Assembly: GCF_907164905.1 (NCBI RefSeq)
Contig: NZ_CAJRAF010000004.1
Location: forward strand, 868,001 to 932,000
DNA length: 64,000 bases
From: Dyadobacter sp. CECT 9275
Lineage (GTDB): Bacteria; Bacteroidota; Bacteroidia; Cytophagales; Spirosomataceae
Direction of reading: 5' to 3'
Below, piece by piece: positions 1 through 9,000 of the stretch. The position numbers and the translations under genes are program-made. Position 1 is the stretch's first letter. Each line of letters starts with the position of its first letter. Under the pieces are notes generated by a model that was not told the origin of the DNA, made no database searches, and saw nothing but the letters and a program-made list of their open reading frames with translations.

Positions 1-27
1 TATCGTTGTCGGTTTTTCTGTTGCCAT
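1..27 (-). CDS. HigA-like antitoxin, 5' end only (runs off window)
   Basis: Only the first nine codons (MATEKPTTI) lie inside the window, starting at an ATG whose first base is 27. The assignment rests on position: it starts 26 bases after the stop of a HigB-like reading frame on the same strand. In HigBA modules the toxin gene comes first and the antitoxin follows closely. The helix-turn-helix part that would confirm a HigA antitoxin is outside the window, so the call is inference from context. Confidence 0.35.
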
Positions 28-53
28 AGGTTCTTTAAAGCATCAACTGTATC

Positions 54-299
54 CTACTCGCTATGTGTTCCTATAAATCTTACTTCAACAATTTCATCTA
101 AATAGTCTATTTCTACAATCAGACGATATTTATTGCCCACAATCTTAAATCTGGCCCGGCTACCTGGAATGATCGATGCCTTTGGAAAATCTTTCAAAAC
201 ATCAGCTGATTTTTTCCAGACCGCCTTTTTGTTTCCCCTCCAATATCCGACAAAATTTTGAGGTAAACCGGTCAGGTAATCACTTTGAGGTGAAATGTT
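54..299 (-). pseudogene. HigB-family toxin relic lacking its start
   Basis: The minus strand reads 81 codons between two stops. The C-terminal two thirds matches the HigB mRNA-interferase pattern: a W-K-K-S-A-D-V segment, then [16 protein letters not shown] and VRFIGTHSE just before the stop. HigB toxins are about 95-105 residues and begin with an MRIIxKKTLxEFW-like helix. Here that N-terminal part is replaced by unrelated sequence, an in-frame TAG precedes codon 1, and no ATG or GTG start lies upstream of the conserved part. I read it as a decayed toxin with its antitoxin partner just beyond. A single sequencing error near 300 could mimic this. Confidence 0.55.
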
Positions 300-396
300 C
301 TATGCATTACCTAAAAACATGACCAGGATCATGTTCTGAACCTGCCGCTGTCACCTTAAAAGGTATCAGCAGACATTAATTTCGCATCATCAAATC

Positions 397-446
397 ACAA
401 TAATCGGTGACTTTCATGAACTTATACTTAGAAAACCGATTATTGT
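397..446. promoter_or_regulatory. 12-bp perfect inverted repeat upstream of CoA-transferase
   Basis: ACAATAATCGGT (397-408) is matched exactly by its reverse complement ACCGATTATTGT (435-446), with a 26-base spacer. The repeat ends 22 bases before the CoA-transferase start codon. There is no T-run after it, so a terminator is unlikely. A dimeric regulator's operator or a leader hairpin are the plausible readings; function is inference. Confidence 0.45.
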
Positions 447-468
447 TAACCACTCAAACCAGCGCTTT

Positions 469-1803
469 ATGAACACGCCCAAATATATTACTGCCGAAGA
501 AGCGGTCAAAGCCATTCAGTCCGAAAACCGGGTTTTCATCCATGGCAGCGCCGCAACGCCTGCGCATCTGGTCCATGCCCTGCAACGGAGGCATTGGGAA
601 CTAAAAAATGTTGAATTTGTAAGTATCACCACGCTAGGAGATGTTGATTTCAACAATCCTGAACATCATAAGAGTTTCTATTTCAATTCTTTGTTTGTTT
701 CGGCCAATACCCGTGGTGTGGTCAACAGTGATTATGGTGACTACGTGCCTATTTTCCTGAGCCAGATACCGCAGCTCATCAAAAGCCATAAGTTACCTAT
801 TGATGTAGCGCTCATTCAGGTATCCCGGCCCGACTCCCATGGCTACTGCTCGCTGGGTACATCGGTGGATATCGCCAGGGCAGCGGTGGATTCTGCCCGG
901 CATGTGATCGCTATGGTTAATCCGCGGATGCCCCGTACTACTGGTGACGGTTTCGTGCATATCAGCAGAATCAACGCGATGGTATGGCATGAAGCCGCTC
1001 TGCCCGAAGTAGATTATGCCGTGAACGTCAAAAGTTCAACCGTACAGATCGGTGAAAACGTTGCATCTCTTATTGAAGACGGTGCCACGCTGCAAGTTGG
1101 CATCGGGGCCATTCCGGATCAGGTATTACGGAATCTGAAAAATCATAAAAACCTCGGGCTGCATACCGAAATGCTTTCGGACGGTGTCATCCCACTTATT
1201 GAAAACGGTGTGATTAACAACAGTCTAAAAAAACTGAACAGGGGAAAATCTGTTACTTCATTTCTGGTAGGGACACAAAAATTATACGATTTTGTACATG
1301 ACAATCCCGCTATCAGCGTGAAGGATATCGGGTATGTGAATGACACCAGTATCATTCGCCAGAACCCAAAGGTAACCGCCATTAACTCAGCCCTGGAACT
1401 GGACCTCACCGGACAGGTCTGCGCCGACTCCCTGGGTACTTACCAATACTCCGGCATTGGCGGACAAATGGATTTTATTCACGGAGCTTCCCTCTCGGAA
1501 GGAGGCAAGCCGATCATCGCTCTGCCTTCAGTTACTTCATCAGGTGTTTCAAGGATCGTTCCCTTTCTAAAAGAAGGAGCTGGCGTGGTAACGACCCGTG
1601 GCCATATCCACTGGGTGGTTACCGAGTTTGGAGTGGTGGATCTGTTTGGTAAAAGTCTGAAGCAACGTGCCCGGGCATTGATCAATCTCGCACATCCGGA
1701 TCACCGGGAATCTTTGGAAAAAGCCTTCTGCGACCGTTTTGGCAGCTTCTATCGCCCGGGCGTCTCCTCCATATCCGACAGGGTATACCACCCGCTCGGC
1801 TGA
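469..1803 (+). CDS. Acetyl-CoA hydrolase / CoA-transferase family protein
   Basis: This 444-residue protein has full family length and belongs to the acetyl-CoA hydrolase/4-hydroxybutyrate CoA-transferase family. These enzymes move CoA between acyl groups, often acetate, butyrate or 4-hydroxybutyrate. Visible family features are the glycine-rich GIGAIPDQVL segment (residues 211-220), LHTEMLSDG (231-239) whose Glu234 is the candidate catalytic glutamate forming the glutamyl-CoA intermediate, a GIGGQMDF loop (about 331) and the conserved C-terminal VTEFGVVDLFGKSL. There is no signal peptide, so it is cytoplasmic. It stands alone: upstream is a 12-bp inverted repeat, downstream a strong hairpin terminator. 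Substrate cannot be fixed from sequence. Confidence 0.9.
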   Translation: MNTPKYITAEEAVKAIQSENRVFIHGSAATPAHLVHALQRRHWELKNVEFVSITTLGDVDFNNPEHHKSFYFNSLFVSANTRGVVNSDYGDYVPIFLSQIPQLIKSHKLPIDVALIQVSRPDSHGYCSLGTSVDIARAAVDSARHVIAMVNPRMPRTTGDGFVHISRINAMVWHEAALPEVDYAVNVKSSTVQIGENVASLIEDGATLQVGIGAIPDQVLRNLKNHKNLGLHTEMLSDGVIPLIENGVINNSLKKLNRGKSVTSFLVGTQKLYDFVHDNPAISVKDIGYVNDTSIIRQNPKVTAINSALELDLTGQVCADSLGTYQYSGIGGQMDFIHGASLSEGGKPIIALPSVTSSGVSRIVPFLKEGAGVVTTRGHIHWVVTEFGVVDLFGKSLKQRARALINLAHPDHRESLEKAFCDRFGSFYRPGVSSISDRVYHPLG

Positions 1804-1825
1804 CATCATTTGTTTGAATATTCCC

Positions 1826-1860
1826 AAAGGGAGGCTGCCAGTTGCACCTCCCTTTTTTTT
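1826..1860 (+). terminator. Rho-independent terminator after CoA-transferase
   Basis: The stem AAAGGGAGG pairs with CCTCCCTTT across a 12-base loop and runs directly into eight or more T residues. It lies 23 bases after the CoA-transferase stop, in the right orientation for it. Confidence 0.9.
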
Positions 1861-2240
1861 GTCCATTCTATTCGGTACCAAACCGAATTTAAATAATATA
1901 ACCTTTGCGCTTGTAAGTTTGTCTTTAAATAAATTACTTTGTCTATCAATTATATAGGAAATAATAACCAGCCACCGGTTTTACCTCCTTCAATCCCATT
2001 TACATTAAATGAATTTGTTGATCCGCCAGACCGGATGCCTCAGGTGCCAACTTTTAGAAAGATAATCTCCGGAATGTATGAGGAATCCCGCCCTCCTGTT
2101 TTCATCCCTGAGATATCACATCCGATTGCTGCTCCTTCCTGGCATTCTGCTCTCTTGGCAATTCCGCATTCAAAACACTGTCCGACAATTAGATTGACCC
2201 ACCTTAGTGGTTTTAACCACACAGACTGAAAATTATTCAG
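1861..2240. other. Intergenic region before sulfatase, no gene seen
   Basis: A small hairpin (ATTCGGT/ACCGAAT, about 1868-1886) and AT-rich sequence are present. A 96-codon frame here has no recognisable domain and atypical composition, so I do not call it. The sulfatase promoter probably lies here, but no clear TAnnTTTG element is seen. Confidence 0.5.
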
Positions 2241-4064
2241 ATGATGACCAAACGATTTTTACTCTTCATCAGCCTGCTTTCCTTTTGTGCTGAAGTATCT
2301 GCGCAGGACAGGCCTAACATTTTGTGGATTGTCAGCGAGGACAACAGCCCTTTTCTGGGATGTTATGGTGATTCCTTTGCTACCACGCCAAACCTGGATA
2401 ACCTGGCCAAACAGGGTATTCGTTACGAAAATGCATTTGCGACAGCACCGGTTTGCGCACCTTCACGCTTCACGCTCATCACAGGCATGTACCCCCCCTC
2501 GATGGGTACCGAGCATATGCGCAGCACCTATCCGGTTCCTGATTTCGTGCGGTTCTTTCCCAGATACCTCCGGGAAGCAGGGTATTACACCACCAATAAT
2601 GCCAAGAAAGATTACAACACTGTAGACCAGCCAGAAGCCTGGGATCAGTCGGATCAGCGGGCAACCTACAAAAACAGAAAACCCGGACAGCCATTCTTTG
2701 CAGTGTTTAATCTGAATGTTTCTCATGAAAGCATCATACACAGCTCCATACCCAACGAAAAGCTGAAACATGACCCTGGAAAGGTCCCGCTTCCGCCCTA
2801 CCATCCCGCCACACCCGAAATGAAACACGACTGGGCCCAATATTACGACAAGGTAGAAGAAATGGACCGCCAGGCAGGCGAGCTCCTGAAAGAACTGGAA
2901 AAGGAAGGCTTGGCTGAAAACACCATCGTATTTTATTACAGTGACAATGGTGGGATACTTGGCCGGAGCAAGCGCTTTGTGTACGAGTCGGGGCTGAGAG
3001 TGCCGCTGATCATACGTTTTCCTGAAAAATTTGCCGCTCTTGCTTCCGGAAAACCCGGTTCCGTTACTTGCCGGATTGTTACTTTCAATGATTTCGCCCC
3101 AAGCATACTAAGTATAGCCGGCATTCCGGTCCCTGCTTACATGCAGGGCAAACCGTTTTTGGGTACACAGCAGGTAAAGGAAAGGGGTTATGCCTACGGA
3201 TTTCGGGGAAGAATGGACGAACGTACTGATCTTTGCCGAACTGTGAGGGACAAGAAATACCGGTATATCCGCAACTATCTGCCGCATAAAATCTATGCTC
3301 AGTACCTGGAATATCTGTGGAAAGCGCCCTCCATGCCTTCCTGGGAAGCGGAGTTCAGGGCAGGGAGACTGAATCAAATCCAGCAAAAATTCTGGCAGGA
3401 AAAACCTGCGGAAGAGTTGTTTGACATTGAAGAAGACCCTCATAACATCCATAACCTAGCCACCGATCCGAAGTACAAAAACGTACTGGCAAAGCTGCGG
3501 GAAGTGAATCATAACTGGCTGATTGCATCCAGGGATGTCGGGTTTATTCCGGAAGCTATGCTGAGCAAGATCTCAGCAACCACACCTTTGTACGAGTACG
3601 CACGAAGCGGAAAGTACAATTTAAAAAAAGTAATTGAAACGGCCGAAATAGCTTCTGCCCGGGACGAATCCAAACTACCCGATCTGGTTAAACGCCTCAG
3701 CGACGCTGATCCTGTGGTAAGATACTGGGCCGTTACAGGTACCGTGATTCTTAAAGCCCGAACAGCCGAAATTAAAAATCAGCTTATGGTGTTGCTCGCT
3801 GATCCCGAAATAAGTGTCCGTATTGCAGCCGCCGAGGCATTACTGGCCATAGGAGAAACTGACAAACCTGTGCAGATACTCAGCGAAGCACTCAAGGATA
3901 CCAACCAGATGGCCCGTGTGCAGGCATTGAATGTATTGGAAACCATTGGTGCAAAGGCCAAACCTTCATTTGAGAACGTGCGGGCACTTTTGAAAGGTAA
4001 TCCAAAGGATTCGGATTATGATGTAAGAGCTGCGAAAAAGATACTGGAACAAATAGAGAAATAG
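2241..4064 (+). CDS. Secreted formylglycine-dependent sulfatase with C-terminal HEAT-like repeats
   Basis: The protein has 607 residues with a signal peptide (cleavage after about residue 21, VSAQ). The N-terminal half is an alkaline-phosphatase-fold sulfatase: RPNILWIVSEDN supplies metal ligands near Asp34/Asn35, and CAPSR at 72-76 is the C-x-P-S-R motif whose cysteine is oxidised to formylglycine by a maturase. A later DNGGILGRSK segment supplies further metal and sulfate contacts. From about residue 460 the protein continues with helical HEAT-like repeats, an extension beyond the core sulfatase fold. Such enzymes remove sulfate esters from glycans or steroids in the periplasm. No maturase is in the window. 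A second ATG at 2244 is an alternative start. Confidence 0.9.
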   Translation: MMTKRFLLFISLLSFCAEVSAQDRPNILWIVSEDNSPFLGCYGDSFATTPNLDNLAKQGIRYENAFATAPVCAPSRFTLITGMYPPSMGTEHMRSTYPVPDFVRFFPRYLREAGYYTTNNAKKDYNTVDQPEAWDQSDQRATYKNRKPGQPFFAVFNLNVSHESIIHSSIPNEKLKHDPGKVPLPPYHPATPEMKHDWAQYYDKVEEMDRQAGELLKELEKEGLAENTIVFYYSDNGGILGRSKRFVYESGLRVPLIIRFPEKFAALASGKPGSVTCRIVTFNDFAPSILSIAGIPVPAYMQGKPFLGTQQVKERGYAYGFRGRMDERTDLCRTVRDKKYRYIRNYLPHKIYAQYLEYLWKAPSMPSWEAEFRAGRLNQIQQKFWQEKPAEELFDIEEDPHNIHNLATDPKYKNVLAKLREVNHNWLIASRDVGFIPEAMLSKISATTPLYEYARSGKYNLKKVIETAEIASARDESKLPDLVKRLSDADPVVRYWAVTGTVILKARTAEIKNQLMVLLADPEISVRIAAAEALLAIGETDKPVQILSEALKDTNQMARVQALNVLETIGAKAKPSFENVRALLKGNPKDSDYDVRAAKKILEQIEK

Positions 4065-4159
4065 GCTATTGCCGCGATACCAGTCAATCCAGAGAATGCT
4101 ATCCGTTGATTTTGATATTATTTCAATAAAGCCTTAGCGGATCTGATAACCGGAAGTAA

Positions 4160-5701
4160 TCAGGTCTTTCTGTCAGGCCGGATCAGCCGGTATATTTTAT
4201 ACCCGTGCATTTCTTTCTCCATTTGATAATCGCGGAGATCGAAAGTATAATTGAAAGCGTAAAGATGGGGTGCAGATTTTTCGTCTATGATGAGGTATCT
4301 TATTTTACTGTCCCGCTCCAGTTCATAAAATTTGGAATAATCAAATCGTTTGGACTCGAACAAAAAACGAACCTCCGTATCCTGATAAGCCAGCATGTGC
4401 CTGAATAACATGTGCTGCAACAACCACCCCCTGAAATCCTCACCACCGGAAACAACTACTTTCTCGTCCGCTTCAATATGCTCTTCCACATATTTCTTGA
4501 CATCGTTCTGGTGTTTATAATCTGTTATGTACTTTCCCAGGTTGGTGGTGTAATATTTTTCCAGTTGCCGACTGGTAAAGAAGAGCATTGTCATGCCGAT
4601 CATGGCAGGAAAAAAGTAATAGGCAAAAGATGAATACCGCGCCAAACTATTCCTGCCATAGAAATAATAGAATATCCCAAGAAGACCAACATATACGTAC
4701 TCATGATAATACCCTACGGCCGCACCATGTTTAAACGCGGTAGCCGTTGCAAAGCCAAAGAACAAAAATGTGGCCAGGGAAATAAATATTATTTGAGGCT
4801 CTGCAGAACTGGCTAACCATCGCAAATTAATCATGACAGTGATAGCAATAAAAACAGACATGGCAGGTATTAACTCGCGGAAGGTATAAGAGTAAAACCA
4901 GCCTGGTGCAATAGGTAACTGCAGACTACCGAACAGATTGTCATAAAATACTTTTAATTGAAACTGGCTGAGCGCAAGAGCAAAAAGTGCAAAGAAAAGA
5001 ATTGTAAACCCCGAAAACTTGACCAATGAAAACCATTGCTGCCGGTAAATAAAATACGCTGCTAACACAGCAATATGAATCAACGCACTTTGTTTGGTAA
5101 AAAATGCGGTAACCGCAATAAATGCCGCAAAAACAAAATACCTGTTCCATTCGGTATTCTGCTTAATGGCCTGGAGGATGATATATATGTAGAGAGTCGT
5201 CCAAAAAAACAATAGACTATCTATCCGTGAGTTGGTCAGATGCCATTGCTGTAACTGGCCAAATAAAAGGCAGCAAAATATAAAACTGAGTACCTTGGAA
5301 ATATTGAAGAATTTACGCGCGGTAAAATATCCAACCACCATGGCCATAGAAACAAGTACAAAAGAGATCACTCTGCTAAGAAACTGTATCCGGTAAATGT
5401 TGGTAGGATCCCAGTTCAGGAGCTGATAGGTTTTGCCCACCAGATAGTAATACAGAGGAGCATACTGAACGATCCAGAATGGCGATACTTCCGGATTTCT
5501 GTAAAGAGGCTGATTGTCCGCAACAATCTGAATACCAAAAGTTGTACCGCGTTCGCTGCCCGAGATATCAGGATGAAAGCTAAAAACAAATACGCCTTTG
5601 ATGTACAAAAGAATGAGGGTGCAAACGATGCAGAAACCTAATGTTAACGGATATGTGTTATTTTTTAAAAAGACATAAACCGCTGTTACCAGTTGCTTCA
5701 T
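4160..5701 (-). CDS. Multi-pass membrane glycosyltransferase-like protein (GT39/GT-C type)
   Basis: The 513-residue integral membrane protein has about ten hydrophobic segments, starting with one at residues 15-40. The first periplasmic loop (about 45-90) carries acidic and aromatic residues and a QYAPLYYYLVGK segment, as in lipid-linked-sugar-dependent GT-C enzymes. A soluble C-terminal tail of about 100 residues follows the last membrane segment. The likely role is sugar transfer from a polyprenyl-phosphate donor in the inner membrane; donor and acceptor are unknown. It converges with the sulfatase (95-base gap) and has its own candidate promoter at 5749-5756. A DxD-type catalytic motif is not clear, so the family assignment is from topology and general resemblance. 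Confidence 0.6.
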   Translation of the reverse strand: MKQLVTAVYVFLKNNTYPLTLGFCIVCTLILLYIKGVFVFSFHPDISGSERGTTFGIQIVADNQPLYRNPEVSPFWIVQYAPLYYYLVGKTYQLLNWDPTNIYRIQFLSRVISFVLVSMAMVVGYFTARKFFNISKVLSFIFCCLLFGQLQQWHLTNSRIDSLLFFWTTLYIYIILQAIKQNTEWNRYFVFAAFIAVTAFFTKQSALIHIAVLAAYFIYRQQWFSLVKFSGFTILFFALFALALSQFQLKVFYDNLFGSLQLPIAPGWFYSYTFRELIPAMSVFIAITVMINLRWLASSAEPQIIFISLATFLFFGFATATAFKHGAAVGYYHEYVYVGLLGIFYYFYGRNSLARYSSFAYYFFPAMIGMTMLFFTSRQLEKYYTTNLGKYITDYKHQNDVKKYVEEHIEADEKVVVSGGEDFRGWLLQHMLFRHMLAYQDTEVRFLFESKRFDYSKFYELERDSKIRYLIIDEKSAPHLYAFNYTFDLRDYQMEKEMHGYKIYRLIRPDRKT

Positions 5702-5748
5702 ACTAAAAAATTACTATTTAAAACGTGGAGGAGTATAATAGGATGTTG

Positions 5749-5756
5749 CAAAAGTA
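5749..5756 (-). promoter_or_regulatory. Candidate Bacteroidota -7 element TACTTTTG
   Basis: The minus strand reads TACTTTTG followed by CAAC, a perfect match to the TAnnTTTG -7 consensus of Bacteroidota sigma-A. It lies 48 bases upstream of the membrane glycosyltransferase start. A good -33 TTTG partner is not visible. Confidence 0.45.
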
Positions 5757-5960
5757 TTCAAATATTTACTAATGGTAACATAAAAAAATACATTTGTTAA
5801 AATATATACGAAACAAATCTAAAAACCTAAAGGGCTCTTCATGGAAACCATTGGAAATCAACCACAAACCGTTTGCTATTTTCTAACAACAATTTTGTGC
5901 GCAATGTTCTGAATTAAAAGCCCGCCTAGGCGAAACCAGGCTCTGTGAAAAATTCATGAT

Positions 5961-5998
5961 ATAAAAAACAGAAGAACTGTCTCTTTCCGAAACAGTTC
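5961..5998 (-). terminator. Terminator hairpin after beta-helix gene
   Basis: On the minus strand GAACTGT pairs with ACAGTTC across an 11-base loop and is followed by TTCTGTTTTTT. It lies about 50 bases after the stop of the large secreted protein and is oriented for it. The rest of the 5702-6046 gap is AT-rich and shows no gene. Confidence 0.65.
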
Positions 5999-6046
5999 CT
6001 CCGTTAATCAGCTAAAAGTTCTCTAAATATCCATCCCGTTTCTGTA

Positions 6047-9000
6047 TTATTCTTTGAGTATTTTTCGAGTATCATTTCCTGCTTTTAACAGAAGCAGGCC
6101 AGAAGGAAACCTGGAAATATCAACCCGCTGAACGCCTTTTGTTTTACCCACTGTATGTAGTAACCTACCATTTTTGTCAAAAAACTCAGCTTTGTCGGCA
6201 TCACTTTTCTTCCAGTCGATCCATAGCTCATTTTTGGCTGGTACCGGATAGGCAATCATTTTAGGGGCTTCCGGCAGCTTCACAGATATTAACCTGCTGT
6301 AAGCTTTTGTACCATCCAATTCCACTATTTTCAACCGGTAATAAGCGGTTCCGCCAGCATGCGACAGGGTATCAAGGTAGGTATAATTTGTGCTGGCAAC
6401 CGTATTAGCAACTTTCCTGCCAATTTCTGTAAAGCTTTTACCAGTAGCGCTGTACTCCACTATATAGGTGTCAATATTCACCTGCTCGGTTACTTTCCAG
6501 TCGAGCTGCACTTTTTGCTGTTCGGTTAACTTACCATTAAAGGATACCAGCCTGACCGGCAATGGGGAATGGCTGGCCGTACCTGCGAAGAATCCACTGA
6601 AACCGTTGACAGTGAAGGTAACTTCCCAGCGCGCCTTGTCAGAGTCCCATACGATATTATTAACGCCGGGGTCAATTTCTGTACGGTCCCCATCATACGA
6701 GGAGGGATCTCCATAACCGCCAGCGTCTACCCCATGAAACTGGTAAATTCTAAAATTGGCTTTACGGTCCCCTTCTCCTTCCTCAGTACCAGTCGGCAAA
6801 TATTCCTCAGGTTCTACCTGCAGGTTAAAAGCATCAAATTCGGCCTGGGTAAAATACAAGGTGACTTTCCCTTTTGCAGACCCCGCATTTGTCTCGGGTT
6901 CGATATCGTAATGTCTCTGCAGGTAAACAGCATTATTATACGTTCTCACAGAAGGGTCTACCCATACCTTTGTCATTACGTTTCCGGAAAGCCCTTCCGT
7001 AGGTTCCAGTTGCAGTAAATCAACGGTGCAGAGGCCGCTTCCGGCCGTGAAAGAATGGGCGGTGTTACTTGTAAATTCATGCTCACTTTCCTTTCCGTTA
7101 CCAGCCAGTGGCAAAACACCTGGCGGCGTACTGCCCTGGAATTCGAAAGAGCCCATGTCGATAACGGTATTGAATACTCTGTCATTACCTGCCAGATCCT
7201 GAGGTAACAGGGCGGTCAGATCTAAATTTTCTTCACTATCCGGATTTATAAAATTATTAACCCCTGCATTCACTGCCGCACTGCAGGCAGTAGGTGTAAA
7301 GTCATCTGTGGCAGCGTTAGCGAACAATGGATCTTCGTCCAGATTGCCCCCGCCGTCCAGTACAGGATCAGGCAGGCTCCAGTTACTACTGCCGCCACTG
7401 CCCCCAATAATGCTGTGATCAATTTGAGAGTCGAAAGGAAAACTCAAACTGATACTGCTAAATTCAGGCCCCAGTAACTCTTCATTTAATATGCTGCCGT
7501 AAAAAATACTATTGGAAACAAAACTTCTTCCATCAAAATCAATCATGCCCGCAGGTGCCCCAAAGGACAAATTTTTGGTAACCGTCGCGTTAATTACATC
7601 CGAAAATGTACTGAAGCAGGTAATACCACCACCCATCATGAGAGAAAAATTATTGTAAACGACTGAATTATAAATCCTGTTCAGCGAACCAAAAGTAAAT
7701 ACACTCCCCCCTAAAATCCCGAAGTTATTTCTCACTGTAACGTTTGATATCTCCACGTCGGAACCAAGGGACACAAACCCCGAGCCCAGAATCCTCGGGG
7801 CTGCGATCTCATTAACCAGCAGGTAATCGGTGAAAAATTTCCCAAAGAATTCCCCTGCATCCTCATCCTCGATATTGAACTCCTGCATCCGGGATAGTAA
7901 AGCGGCGCCCTGGACGGTAAACCCGTCGAAAACCGTATTCTCACTGAACAGGTCGGCGGCATATATCAGTTGCAGCGCATTTTCATCCAGTGTTGTAGAA
8001 GGGCCATTTTGCAGGAAATCTTCCAGATCAATATTGGATAGGGCAATATCATCATTATTAAAATCACCACTCAGTATACTGGGAGTAGCCCCTAAAATAC
8101 GGTCACTCAGCGAGCCCTCGTTACCCGCAAAACCACCATATATTTTCACCCCGTCCACCAGCACAAAAGCATGGTTACGTCTGTCTGGGTCAGCGGCCAG
8201 GTTATCCGGACGATAAAGCGGATAATAGGTACCTCCTGCCACCCATATTTCGGTAATATCAGCATTAAGCCTGGCAGCAAGCAAGGCATCCGCTACTTCT
8301 CTCGCAGCATTGCCCCAGCTACTTCCATTGCCAGCTCCCCCTTGTTTTACATACAGCCTCCCACCGGTATGTACCAGTGTAGTAGTTAAATTATCATAGA
8401 GACTTTCCAGTGCTCCAATCTCGACGTGAGCTCCGGTAATCCTGGTGATGCCCCTCAGATCTGTTGTGATACCCGATAGATCAGGTGACTGGCTTGCCTG
8501 AAAGTACAGGTCATTGCCACCGTTTACCCCGGGACTGGACGGCTGAAGTCCAAACAAACCATATTCCGGGTCCTGGAACTTTGGGTCGGCATCTATGTTA
8601 TTTCCTCCGTCTTCTCCGAAAGAACTATCCCAGGTTCCATTTCCGCTTCCTCTACTTCCCTGAATAATACTATATTCGAAAGAGGGTGACGCATCATCTG
8701 CCAAAAGGATGTTAGGATCGGCTGGTGCCGTGTTTCCGTAAACGATCGTATTTCGGATAATCGGGAGCGATGAATTACCGGTACAATAGATCCCTCCTGC
8801 GTTCTCTACCGCTGAATTTCCAGCAATGGTGACGTTGGTAAAAACAGGCGCAGAGCTGACCAGAGAAACCCCGCCTTTCTCAGATGATACATTCCCGGCA
8901 ATGACCGTATTGGTTAAGGTAAAGGAAGCGCCTTCGCCATAAATTGCACTGCCGGTGGATGCAAAATTCTCCCTCACGATCAGATTGGACAGTGCTGGCG

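Noticed and set aside
1939..2229. 96-codon plus-strand frame upstream of the sulfatase
   Set aside because: It lacks a good start codon, has no recognisable domain, and its composition is unlike neighbouring genes. It probably arises by chance in the promoter region.
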